A stretch of 64,000 nucleotides of DNA. Origin: Bufo bufo. Taxonomy: Eukaryota; Chordata; Amphibia; Anura; Bufonidae. Location of the stretch: the NCBI RefSeq assembly GCF_905171765.1, contig NC_053392.1, positions 401,133,899-401,197,898 on the forward strand. Direction: 5' to 3'. Below, piece by piece: positions 1 through 10,474 of this stretch; positions within the stretch are counted from its first letter, which is position 1, and each line of letters starts with the position of its first letter. A program made the position numbers and the translations under genes. The notes below the pieces were generated by a model. That model did no database searches, was not told where the DNA came from, and saw only the letters and a program-made list of their open reading frames with translations.

Positions 1-592
1 GTTGAATAGAAATGTGAGGCCTGGTTTTTTTTTTGCGCTGTGTGACAGGTATAGGTTTAATCACAGAATTAGACTTCTATCTGCACGGTAGCGTGTGTCT
101 TAGGTTTTTCTGAATGACACTATCAGCACCTTCAATGTAAGATATCCTTTTTGGGATAGATTTCAAGTAGGCCTCAAATACCAGAAACTAGTTATTTTGA
201 GAATGGCAAATTTGGGAATAGTTTTTCAACCCAGAACAAAAAGTCTGCTTTTACGGTCACTACAAATAACTTGACCAGCTAAAACAGTACAGATTTGGTT
301 GAATAGAAATGTGAGGCCTGTTTTTTTTTTGCGCTGTGTAACAGGTATAGGTTTAATCACAGAATTAGACTTCTATCTGCACGGTAGCGTGTGTCTTAGG
401 TTTTTCTGAATGACACTATTAGCACCTTCAATGTAAGATATCCTTTTGGGATAGATTTCAAGTAGGCCTCATATACCAGAAACTAGTTATTTTGAGAATG
501 GCAAATTTGGGAATAGTTTTTCAACCCAGAACAAAAAGTCTTCTTTTACGGTCACTACAAATAACTTGACCAGCTAAAACAGTACAGATTTG
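1..592. repeat. Tandem repeat, about 297-bp unit, two copies
   Basis: A unit beginning GTTGAATAGAAATGTGAGGC starts at 1 and again at 298, and a third start at 593 diverges quickly. Copies are almost identical over their length. The equivalent leader of the fuller hAT-A copy has the same duplication at 8943-9545, so the duplication is a family feature and did not arise locally. Confidence 0.85.
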
Positions 593-619
593 GTTGAATA
601 GAAATGTCAGGTCTATTTT

Positions 620-865
620 TTAGGTGCTGGGTGACAGGCTCAACTTGCCCCTGATGTAGTATATGGCCAAAAAATAACCACACTGTTGATGGTTAAATGC
701 ACTTTGGTGACACAGACTCAGCCTGCACCAGATGTAGTATATGGCCAAAAAATAACCAGACTGTTGATGGTTAAATGCACTTCGGTGACACAGGCTCAGC
801 CTGCAGCTGATGTAGGATATAGCACAAAATAACCACACTATTGATGGTTAAATACACTTGGTGAT
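620..865. repeat. Short tandem repeat, about 85-bp unit, three copies
   Basis: The motif TGATGTAGTATATGGCC followed by AAAAAATAACCACACT and TGATGGTTAAATGCACTT recurs at about 650, 733 and 815. The same array is longer in the sister copy (9600-9955). It lies between the long leader repeats and the promoter block of the hAT-A element. Confidence 0.75.
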
Positions 866-1120
866 AGCTTGTGCTTGCGCACCACAAGTCACAAAATGGC
901 CGCCGATCACCCCAGAAAAAAAGTGATCTAAAAACGCTCTGGGCAGCCTCAAAAAAGTGAGCAAGTCAATATTAGCACTTCAATGATCCACAGCTGCAGA
1001 TCGATCACAGAATGAAGTCTTTTGGAGGAGTTAATCTGCCTAATCTCGCCCTAACGTCGCAGCTGCAACCTCTTCCTATGCTTGAATCAGCAGAGTGACG
1101 TGCAGCGCAACGTGACCCAA

Positions 1121-1230
1121 GCTTATATAGAGGCTGGGTCACATGCTGCACTGGCCAATCACAGCCATGCCAATAGTAGGCAAGGCTGTGATGGCCTCTT
1201 GGGGCAAGTAGTATGACGCTTGTTGATTGG
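1121..1230 (-). promoter_or_regulatory. Putative transposase promoter of hAT-A fragment (CCAAT and TATA)
   Basis: Read on the minus strand, a CCAAT box (ATTGG at 1226-1230 on plus) is followed about 100 bp downstream by CTATATAAGC (plus 1121-1130). The arrangement is conserved in the sister copy at 10213-10320. Function is inferred from motif spacing and conservation only. Confidence 0.45.
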
Positions 1231-1378
1231 CTGCTTTGCAGCCTTTCAAAAAGAGCCAAGAAAGCGCCGAACCCCGAACCCGGACTTTTACGAAAATGTT
1301 CGGGTTCGGGTCCGTGTCACGGACACCCCAAAATTCGGTACGAACCCGAACTATACAGTTCGGGTTCGCTCATCCCTA

Positions 1379-1688
1379 GACATGAAGCCTGATTCTCTGC
1401 TATGGGACCTCTCTCCAATTTTTATTTATTTTTATTTTAATTCATTTCCCTATCCACATTTGTTTGCAGGGGATTTAACTACATTTTGCTGCCTTTTGCA
1501 GCCCTCTAGCCCTTTCCTGGGCTGTTTTACAGCCTTTTTAGTGCCGAAAAGTTCGGGTCCCCATTGACTTCAATGGGGTTCGGGTTCGGGACGAAGTTCG
1601 GGTCGGGTTCGGATCCCGAACCCGAACATTTCCGGGAAGTTCGGCCGAACTTCTCGAACCCGAACATCTAGGTGTTCGCTCAACTCTA
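1379..1688 (+). mobile_element. hAT-A family, inverted left-end fragment
   Basis: This is the reverse complement of the left end of the hAT-A element at 3285-3600, including the region rich in TTCGGG/CCCGAA and the terminus ending TGTTCGCTCAACTCTA at 1688. Its inner edge breaks within the 141-bp array sequence, where the fragment at 1-1378 joins. No 8-bp duplication could be matched to the other side. Confidence 0.75.
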
Positions 1689-2560
1689 GTTATAACCTCT
1701 GCTTGCCTTTTAAAAATACATATTTTTGTCCACTTACCAGCAGAGTGGGCAGGCTATTCCTGGTTTGAAGTTACAGCAGTTAGGCTGGATTCACTCGTAC
1801 ATGTTGCAGAAATCCGTATCCATATTACTTGTTTGTGTCCTGGCATATGTGTGGGTTTAACTGACCCACACCCATCCTAAACAATGACACATGCAAGTAA
1901 TATAGATAAATAATACATTTGGAATGCAGATTTGTGAACCCTGCCCAGGGCGAGACTGGGAGTGAAATTCAGCCCTGATATTTTAAAATACATAGGCCCT
2001 CCTGCTGTGTGCCTGCCCCACCTCCACTTCTGTGCTAGTGGAATATTTCTATGAACATTACATTCCGCACTACCACAAAGGCAGGATAATAAAGCACTAC
2101 ATACCTCTTACATTAGCTGATGTCTCCTCTAATGTTAGACTTTCTCTATCCTAATCTTCTCCATTGAAAGCAGACCACCATGATGACATCTTTAAGCCAC
2201 ATCTTATCTCTGCCCCAAGAGGTGAAATTTAAGAGGACTATGCTTCTCACCTCTGGTACCTCCCCTTCTCAGGAAGTCATCAGTTCATCAGTCCTAACTA
2301 GCCAAAAGATGCATGAGTGTGCCTCTCCGAAGTCTAATGGAGTCACTGGCTTGGCTATCTCTCCTACGTATATGTGGCTACTACAGATGAGCGATTTCTC
2401 AAAAGTTTTATGTGGTCGGTTCGACAAATACAGAAATACGCATAGGGAGTCTGCTGTGGTAGTGAAACAATACTGTGAGTCAGTATGACATGTAGATGAC
2501 AAACGTTGCACACTTCACTTATTTGGGCAGTTATGGGGACAAAATTGATCAAGTAACTCC
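1689..2560. other. Unclassified non-coding DNA
   Basis: No credible gene. About 1930-2210 resembles the block at 59040-59160: both run through ACATAC, TTACCTC, a short stretch ending ATCCTCTTCTTCTC-like pyrimidines, and AGCCACATC. It is probably an old dispersed repeat. The remaining short open frames lack recognisable domains. Confidence 0.35.
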
Positions 2561-3284
2561 TGTGAATTCAGCCGTACAGGTCAATGTTAGCACCAGGTAT
2601 AAAGAACCGTGCAGAGTCCCAAGATACTACTATAGCGTGAGAGAGCGCACTCCTTTTACACTGATTCACTGATTCCACATAAATTTCTACAGAAACTGTT
2701 CTATTAAACGCTGATACAAGTAGAGCCCCCCCCCCCCCCCCCCCCCGACAGAGTGGAAAGGTTGTCAGCAGTAAGTTTGTGTTGATGTCACAGATTATTT
2801 TGCCCTTCCTCTGATCCGTCAGAACAATAACCCCCAAAAATGGATCCTGTCTGTTGAGCTTCCGCCTTCACATGGTCAGTATTTTTTCAGTAATCCATCA
2901 GTATTGCTAAGGCAAAAAAAACAAAACAGGAGTGGATCCCAAACAGAGATGACACGTGAATGGAATATTTCCCTGTCTTCTGTGTTTTGTACACGCTCCT
3001 GCTTTTGACTACCAAATCATAAGCCAATTGTGATGCAAAATAGGGACCATGCCATACCGGCCTTACAGCTGCTACAAAGTCAGGATCCATTGTGTGTCTC
3101 ATTTTTCCATCCTTCTGACAGATCAGAAGAAGGGTCAAATAAATGGTGATTTCATCCAGGCCAAAAAAGACAAAATAGTGGCCCAGTCATGGAGTGGGGA
3201 GGGTGGGAACAGCATGAGAAGTCCAAAGAGTGGACGGATGACAGAATGGTGAGGTAAGCGAATAAGTAATGGTGGTCGCGCTGC
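2561..3284. repeat. Old dispersed non-autonomous repeat with poly-C tract
   Basis: From about 2805 the sequence shares ordered motifs with 54395-54600: TGATCCGTCA, then GGATCCTGTCTGTTGAGC-like sequence, then GGTCAGTATTTT and ATCAGTATTG. This suggests two diverged copies of one non-autonomous family. A pure C run sits at about 2728-2746. No coding capacity was recognised. The right edge meets the hAT-A TIR at 3285. Confidence 0.4.
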
Positions 3285-3585
3285 TAGAGTTGAGCGAACA
3301 CCTGGATGTTCGGGTTCGAGAAGTTCGGCCGAACTTCCCGGAAATGTTCGGGTTCGGGAACCAAACCCGACTCGAACTTCGTCCCGAACCCGAACCCCAT
3401 TGAAGTCCATGAGGACCCAAACTTTTCGGCACTAAAAAGGCTGTAAAACAGCCCAGGAAAGAGCTAGAGGGCTGCAAAAGGCAGCAACATGTAGGTAAAT
3501 CCCCTGCAAACAAATGTGGATAGGGAAATGAATTAAAATTAAAATAAAATATATAAAAATAAACCAATATCAATTGGAGAGAGGT

Positions 3586-5275
3586 CCCATAGCAGAGAAT
3601 CTGGCTTCACGTCAGCAGAGAATCAGTTTTCATGCCATAGCAGAGAATCTGGCTTCACGTCACCCACCACCGTAACAGTCCATTGTCATATATTTAGGCC
3701 CAGGCACCCAGGCAGAGGAGAGAGGTCCCGTAACAGAGAATCTGGCTTCATGTCAGCAGAGAATCAGTCTGCATGTCATAGCAGAGAATCAGGCTTTACG
3801 TCACCCAACACTGGAACAGTCCATTGTCAGATATTTAGGCCCAGGCACCCAGGCAGAGGAGACAGGTCCCGTAACAGAGAATCTGGCTTCATGTCAGCAG
3901 AGAATCAGTCTGCATGTCATAGCAGAGAATCAGGCTTCACGTCACCCACCACTGGAACAGGCCACTGTCACATATTTAAGCCCAGGCACCCAGGAAGAGG
4001 AGAGAGGTCCCATAACAGAGATTCAGGCTTCATGTCAGCAGAGAATCAGTCTTCATGTCATAGCAGAGAATCAGGCTTCACGTCACCCACCACTGGAACA
4101 GGCCACTGTCACATATTTAGGCCCAGGCACCCAGGCAGAGGAGAGAGGTCCCATAACAGAGATTCAGGCTTCATGTCAGCAGAGAATCAATCTTCATGTC
4201 ATAGCAGAGAATCAGGCTTCATGTCACCCACCACTGGAACAGGCCACTGTCACATATTTAGGCCCAGGCACCCAGACAGAGGAGAGAGGTCCCGTAACAG
4301 AGAATCTGGCTTCATGTCAGCACAGAATCAGTCTTCATGTCATAGCAGAGAATCAGGCTTCACGTCACCCACCACTGGAACAGGCTACTGTCACATATTT
4401 AGGCCCAGGCACCCAGGCAGAGCAGAGAGGTCCCATAACAGAGATTCAGGCTTCATGTCAGCAGAGAATTAGTCTTCATGTCATAGCAGAGAATCAGGCT
4501 TCACGTCACCCACCACTGGAACAGGCCACTGTCACATATTTAGGCCCAGGCACCCAGACAGAGGAGAGAGGTCCCGTAACAGAGAATCTGGCTTCATGTC
4601 AGCACAGAATCAGTCTTCATGTCATAGCAGAGAATCAGGCTTCACGTCACCCACCACTGGAACAGGCCACTGTCACATATATAGGCCCAGGCACCCAGGC
4701 AGAGGAGAGAGGTCCCATAACAGAGATTCAGGCTTCATGTCAGCAGAGAATCAGTCTTCATGTCATAGCAGAGAATCAGGCTTCACGTCACCCACCACTG
4801 GAACAGGCCACTGTCACATATTTAGGCCCAGGCACCCAGACAGAGGAGAGAGGTCCCGTAACAGAGAATCTGGCTTCATGTCAGCACAGAATCAGTCTTC
4901 ATGTCATAGCAGAGAATCAGGCTACACGTCACCCACCACTGGAACAGGCCACTGTCACACATTTAGGCCCTGGCACCCAGACAGAGGAGAGAGGTCCCGT
5001 AACAGAGAATCTGGCTTCATGTCAGCACAGAATCAGTCTTCATGTCATAGCAGAGAATCAGGCTTCACGTCACCCACCACTGGAACAGACCACTGTCACA
5101 AATTTAGGCCCAGGCACCCAGGCAGAGGAGAGAGGTCCCATAACAGAGATTCAGGCTTCATGTCAGCAGAGAATCAGTCTTCATGTCATAGCAGAGAATC
5201 AGGCTTCACGTCACCCACCACTGGAACAGGCCACTGTCACACATTTAGGCCCCTGCACCCAGACAGAGGAGAGGT
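3586..5275. repeat. 141-bp minisatellite in hAT-A, about 11-12 units
   Basis: Units contain CAGAGAATCAGTCTTCATGT, GTCACCCACCACTGGAACAG and ATATTTAGGCCCAGGCACCC, with variants such as AGACAGAGGAG versus AGGCAGAGGAG. The 141-bp period is a multiple of three, so a 47-residue peptide repeat stays open in one plus-strand frame from 3750 to 5306, with a single TAG at 4470-4472. The frame is antisense to the transposase, and I regard it as a by-product of the repeat. Confidence 0.85.
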
Positions 5276-5390
5276 TCATTCAACTTTGGTTTGCCCCGCA
5301 ATATAATGGTAAAATGAAAATAAAAATAGGATTGAATGAGGAAGTGCCCTGGAGTAGAATAATATATTGTTAAGGGGAGGTAGTTAATGT

Positions 5391-8300
5391 CTAATCTGCA
5401 CAAGGGATGGACAGGTCCTGTGGGATCCATGCCTGGTTCATTTTTATGAACGTCAGCTTGTCCACATTGGCTGTAGACAGGCGGCTGCGTTTGTCTGTAA
5501 TGACGCCCCCTGCCGTGCTGAATACACGTTCAGACAAAACGCTGGCCGCCGGGCAGGCCAGCACCTCCAAGGCATAAAAGGCTAGCTCTGGCCACGTGGA
5601 CAATTTGGAGACCCAGAAGTTGAATGGGGCCGAACCATCAGTCAGTACGTGGAGGGGTGTGCACAGGTACTGTTCCACCATGTTAGTGAAATGTTGCCTC
5701 CTGCTAACACGTTCCGTATCAGGTGGTGGTGCAGTTAGCTGTGGCGTGGTGACAAAACTTTTCCACATCTCTGCCATGTTAACCCTGCCCTCAGAGGAGC
5801 TGGCCGTGACACAGCTGCGTTGGCGACCTCTTGCTCCTCTTTTGCCTTCGCCTTGGGCTTCCACTGGTTCCCCTGTGACATTTGGGAATGCTCTCAGTAG
5901 CGCGTCTACCAACGTGCGCTTGTACTCGCGCATCTTCCTATCACGCTCCAGTGTAGGAAGTAAGGTGGGCATATTGTCTTTGTATCGGGGATCCAGCAGG
6001 GTGGCAACCCAGTAGTCCGCACACGTTAAAATGTGGGCAACTCTGCTGTCGTTGCGCAGGCACTGCAGCATGTAGTCGCTCATGTGTGCCAGGCTGCCCA
6101 GAGGTAAGGACAAGCTGTCCTATGTGGGAGGCGTATCGTCATCGTCCTGTGTTTCCCCCCAGCCACGCACCAGTGATGGGCCCGAGCTGCTTTGGGTGCC
6201 ACCCCGCTGTGAACATGCTTCATCCTCATCCTCCTCTACCTCCTCCTCATCCTCGTCCTCCTCGTCCTCCAGTAGTGGGCCCTGTCTGGCCACATTTGTA
6301 CCTGGCCTCTGGTGTTGCAAAAAACCTCCCTCTGAGTCACTTCGAAGAGACTGGTCTGAAAGTGCTAAAAATGACCCCTCTTCCTCCTCTTCCTCCTGGG
6401 CCACCTCCTCTTCCATCATCGCCCTAAGTGTTTTCTCAAGGAGACATAGAAGTGGTATTGTAACGCTGATAACGGCGTCATCACCACTGGCCATGTTGGT
6501 GGAGTACTCGAAACAGCGCAACAGGGCACAGAGGTCTCGCATGGAGGCCCAGTCATTGGTGGTGAAGTGGTGCTGTTCCGCAGTGCGACTGACCCGTGCG
6601 TGCTGCAGCTGAAACTCCACTATGGCCTGCTGCTGCTCGCACAGTCTGTCCAGCATGTGCAAGGTGGAGTTCCACCTGGTGGGCACATCGCATATGAGGC
6701 GGTGAGCGGGAAGGCCGAAGTTACGCTGTAGCGCACACAGGCGTGCAGCAGCAGGGTTTGAACGCCGGAAGCGCGAACAGACGGCCCGCACTTTATGCAG
6801 CAGCTCTGACATGTCGGGGTAGTTGTGAATGAACTTCTGCACCACCAAATTCAGCACATGCGCCAGGCAAGGGATGTGCGTCAAACCGGCTAGTCCCAGA
6901 GCTGCAACGAGATTTCGCCCATTATCGCACACCACCAGACCGGGCTTGAGGCTCACCGGCAGCAACCACTCGTCGGTCTGTTGTTCTATACCCCGCCACA
7001 ACTCCTGTGCGGTGTGGGGCCTGTCCCCCAAACATATGAGTTTCAGAACGGCCTGCTGACGTTTACCCCGGGCTGTGCTGAAGTTGGTGGTGAAGGTGTG
7101 TGGCTGACTGGATGAGCAGGTGGAAGAAGAGGAGGAGGAAGCTGAGTAGGAGGAGGAGGAGACAGGAGGCAAAGAATGTTGCACTGCGATCCTTGGCGGC
7201 GGAAGGACGTGCGCCAAACAGCTCTCCGCCTGTGGCCCAGCCGCCACTACATTTACCCAGTGTGCAGTTAGGGAGATATAGCGTCCCTGGCCGTGCTTAC
7301 TGGTCCACGTATCTGTGGTTAGGTGGACCTTGCCACAGATGTCGTTGCGCAGTGCACACTTGATTTTATCGGACACTTGGTTGTGCAGGGAAGGCACGGC
7401 TCTCTTGGAGAAGTAGTGCCGGCTGGGAACAACATACTGTGGGACAGCAAGCGACATGAGCTGTTTGAAGCTGTCTGTGTCCAACAGCCTAAATTACAGC
7501 ATTTCATAGGCCAGTAGTTTAGAAATGCTGGCATTCAGGGCCAGGGATCGAGGGTGGCTAGGTGGAAATTTACGCTTTCTCTCAAATGTTTGTGAGATGG
7601 AGAGCTGAACGCTGCCGTGTGACATGGTTGAGATGTTTGGTGACCCAGGTGGTGGTGTTGGTGGTACAACCCATGTTTGCTGGGCGGCAGGTGCCAACGT
7701 TCCTCCAGAGGCGGAGGAAGAGGCCGAGGCGGCAGCAGCAGCAGAAGAGGCCGAGGCGGCAGCAGCAGAAAAGGTAGCAGGGGGAGCCTGAGTGACTTCT
7801 TTGTTTTTAAGGTGTTTACTCCACTGCAGTTCATGCTTTGCATGCAGGTGCCTGGTCATGCAGGTTGTGCTAAGGTTCAGAACGTTAATGCCTCGCTTCA
7901 GGCTCTGATGGCACAGCGTGCAAACCACTCTGGTCTTGTTGTCAGCACATTGTTTAAAGAAGTGCCATGCCAGGGAACTCCTTGAAGCTGCCTTTGGGGT
8001 GCTCGGTCCCAGATGGCGGCGGTCAGTAGCAGGCGGAGTCTCTTGGCGGCGGGTGTTCTGATTTTGCCCACTGCTCCCGCTTTGTCTTTTGCTACGCTGT
8101 TGGCTCGGTCTCACCACTGCCTCTTCCTCCGAACTGTGAAAGTCAGTGGCACGACCTTCATTCCATGTGGGGTCTAGGACCTCATCGTCCCCTGCATCGT
8201 CTTCCACCTAGTCTTGATCCCTGACCTCCTGTTCAGTCTGCACACTGCAGAAAGACGCAGCAGTTGGCACCTGTGTTTCGTCATCATCAGAGACGTGCTG

Positions 8301-8806
8301 AGGTGGTATTCCCATGTCCTCATCATCAGGAAACATAAGTGGTTGTGCGTTAGTGCATTCTATCTCTTCCACCCCTGGGGAAGGGCTAGGTGGATGCCCT
8401 TGGGAAACCCTGGCAGCAGAGTCTTCAAACAGCATAAGAGACTGCTGCATAACTTGAGGCTCAGACAGTTTCCCTGATATGCATGGGGGTGATGTGACAG
8501 ACTGATGGGATTGGTTTTCATGCGCCATCTGTGCGCTTTCTGCAGAAGACTGGGTGGGAGATAATGTGTGTCGGCCACCCAATTGACTAATGCCTGTACC
8601 TGCTCAGGCCTTACCATCCTTAGAACGGCATTGGGCCCCACCAAATATCCCTGTAAATTCTGGAGGCTACTGGGACCTGAGGTAGTTGGTACACTAAGAC
8701 GTGTGGCTGTGGCAGAACGGCCACGTCCTCTCCCAGCACCAGAGGGTCCACTAACACCACCACGACCATGTCCACATCCGCGTCCCTTATTAGATGTTTT
8801 CCTCAT
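5391..8806 (-). pseudogene. hAT-A transposase, BED zinc finger, nearly intact
   Basis: ATG at 8806 opens a basic Gly/Arg-rich N-terminus. A frameshift near 8575 leads into an acidic region, then a BED finger (about 7833-7967) with CTLC and HLHAKH zinc ligands after a WHFF aromatic motif. Downstream the hAT RNase-H-like core is visible: TTDTW, VVCDNGRN and CLAHVLNLVVQ. The C-terminal dimerisation block follows, with PAASVLSERVFSTAGG and LTFIKMNQAW, ending at 5391. These motifs hold the positions of Hermes D180, D248 and E572. Three in-frame stops (TAG 8208-8210, TAA about 7494, TAG 6120-6122) and the one frameshift are the only lesions seen. The protein would bind TIRs and catalyse cut-and-paste transposition; as it stands it is dead. 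Confidence 0.88.
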
Positions 8807-8942
8807 TGTTACCGTTCACCACAATAAGAAAAATATAATTCGGGCCAATGTATTGAATTAAAATTCATGCCTTTTTTTTACAGACACCTAACACTGTCTG
8901 GCTATCTATTTAGGTACCGTATTACACTAATACAGGCACACC

Positions 8943-9955
8943 AGTAATGACAGATTTAGCTGAATATAAATGTGAGGCCTATTTTTTAGGTGCTGTGTGA
9001 CAGGTATACGTTTAATCACAGAATTAGACTTGTATCTGCACTGTAGCGTGTGTGTTAAGTTTTTCAGAATGACCCTATCAGCACCTTGAATCTAATATAC
9101 CCTTTTAGGGATAGATTTAAAGTAGGCCTGATACAGCAGAAACCACTAATTTTGAGAATGGCAAATTTGGGAATTGTTTTTCAACCCAGAACAAAAACTG
9201 TGCTTTTACGGTCACTAAAATTAACTTGACCAGCTAAAACAGTACTGATTTGGAGGAATATAAATGTGAGGCCTATTTTTTAGGCGCTGTGTGACAGGTA
9301 TACGTTTAATCACAGAATTAGACTTGTATCTGCACTGTAGCGTGTGTGTTAAGTTTTTCAGAATGACCCTATCAGCACCTTGAATCTAATATACCCTTTT
9401 AGGGATAGATTTAAAGTAGGCCTGATACAGCAGAAACCACCAATTTTGAGAATTGCAAATTTGGTAATTGTTTTTCAACCCAGAACAAAAACTGTGCTTT
9501 TACGATCACTAAAAATAACTTGACCAGCTAAAACAGTACTGATTTGGATGAATATAAATGTCAGGCCTATTTTTTAGGCGCTGGGTGACAGGCTCCACTT
9601 GCCCCTGATGTAGTATATGGCCAAAAAATAACCACACTATTGATGGTTAAATGCACTTGGGTGACACAGGCTCAGCCTGCACCTGATGTAGTATATGGCC
9701 AAAAAATAACCACACTATTGATGGTTAAATGCACTTGATGAAAGCTTGACCCTGATGTAGGATATAGCAAAAAATAACCACACTATTGATGGTTAAATGC
9801 ACTTGGGTGACACAGGCTCAGCCTGCACCTGATGTAGTATATGGCCAAAAAATAACCACACTATTGATGGTTAAATGCACTTGATGAAAGCTTGACCCTG
9901 ATGTAGGATATAGCAAAAAATAACCACACTATTGATGGTTAAATGCACTTGGTGG
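8943..9955. repeat. hAT-A leader: two 300-bp units plus 85-bp array
   Basis: Two near-identical units (about 8943-9246 and 9247-9545) share GTGAGGCCTATTTTTTAGG and TTAATCACAGAATTAGACTT. They are followed by short repeats carrying TGATGTAGTATATGGCC and TGATGTAGGATATAGC up to 9955. The region lies between the promoter and the ATG of the transposase, so it would be 5' UTR or an intron. The same organisation occurs at 1-865. Confidence 0.8.
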
Positions 9956-10212
9956 TAGCTTGTGCTGGCGCACCACAAGCCACAAAATGGCCGCCGATCA
10001 CCCCAGAAAAAAGTGACTGAAAAACGCTCTGGGCAGCCTAAAAACAATGAGCAATTAAATAGAAGCAGTTCAATGATTTACAGCTGTAGATCGATCACAG
10101 AATGAAGTCTTTTGGAGGAGTTAATCTGTCTAATCTCGCCCTAACGTCGCAGCTGCAACCTCTCCCTTCGCTTGTATCAGCAGAGTGACGTGCAGCGCTA
10201 CGTGACCCAAGC

Positions 10213-10320
10213 TTATAAAGAGGCTGGGTCACATGCTGCACTGGCCAATCACAGCCATGCCAATAGTAGGCAAGGCTGTGATGGCCTCTTGGGGCAAGTA
10301 GTATGATGCTTGTTGATTGG
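10213..10320 (-). promoter_or_regulatory. Putative hAT-A promoter
   Basis: On the minus strand a CCAAT box (ATTGG at 10316-10320 on plus) precedes CTTTATAAGC (plus 10211-10220) by about 100 bp, and transcription would run toward the ATG at 8806. A second CCAAT in the opposite orientation lies at about 10244. Inferred from motif order, which is conserved in the copy at 1121-1230. Confidence 0.45.
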
Positions 10321-10474
10321 CTGCTTTGCAGCCTTTCAAAAAGCGCCAAGAAAGCGCCGAACACCGAACCCGAACCCGGACTTTTAAGAAAATGTTCGGG
10401 TTCGGGTCCGTGTCACGGACACCCCAAAATTCGGTACGAACCCGAACTATACAGTTCGGGTTCGCTCATCCCTA

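Larger units (their letters stand above)
1..1378 (-). mobile_element. hAT-A family, right-end fragment (non-coding leader and TIR)
   Basis: This stretch matches the right (transposase-upstream) end of the fuller hAT-A element at 8943-10474: the same long tandem units, the same short repeats, the same promoter-like block, and the same terminal sequence ending GTTCGCTCATCCCTA at 1378. The terminus is the reverse complement of a TAGGGATGAGCGAAC-type hAT inverted repeat. The coding part lies to the left, outside the window. It abuts an inverted left-end fragment at 1379, so it probably inserted into the 141-bp array of another hAT-A copy. It carries no transposase and is inert on its own. Confidence 0.8.
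3285..10474 (-). mobile_element. hAT-A: near full-length autonomous-type hAT transposon (7.2 kb)
   Basis: The left terminus TAGAGTTGAGCGAACA (3285) and right terminus GTTCGCTCATCCCTA (10474) form short inverted repeats of the TAGRGWTGAGCGAAC type. Between them, in minus-strand order, lie a promoter, a repeat leader (8943-9955), a BED-finger hAT transposase pseudogene (5391-8806) and a 141-bp array near the left end. The 8-bp flanks (CGCGCTGC left, TTAAGCAT right) do not match, so the ends may derive from different copies or one side was rearranged. The right flank is inside a hAT-B transposase sequence, which indicates nesting. Confidence 0.8.

Noticed and set aside
3750..5306. Repetitive open reading frame of 240 plus 236 codons
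   Set aside because: It follows from a stop-free 141-bp tandem unit divisible by three, antisense to a transposase, without start context, signal or domain; annotated as a repeat.
5596..7985. Several plus-strand frames of 76-176 codons
   Set aside because: Shadows of the minus-strand hAT-A transposase; they contain low-complexity Ser/Pro runs from the complementary acidic codons.
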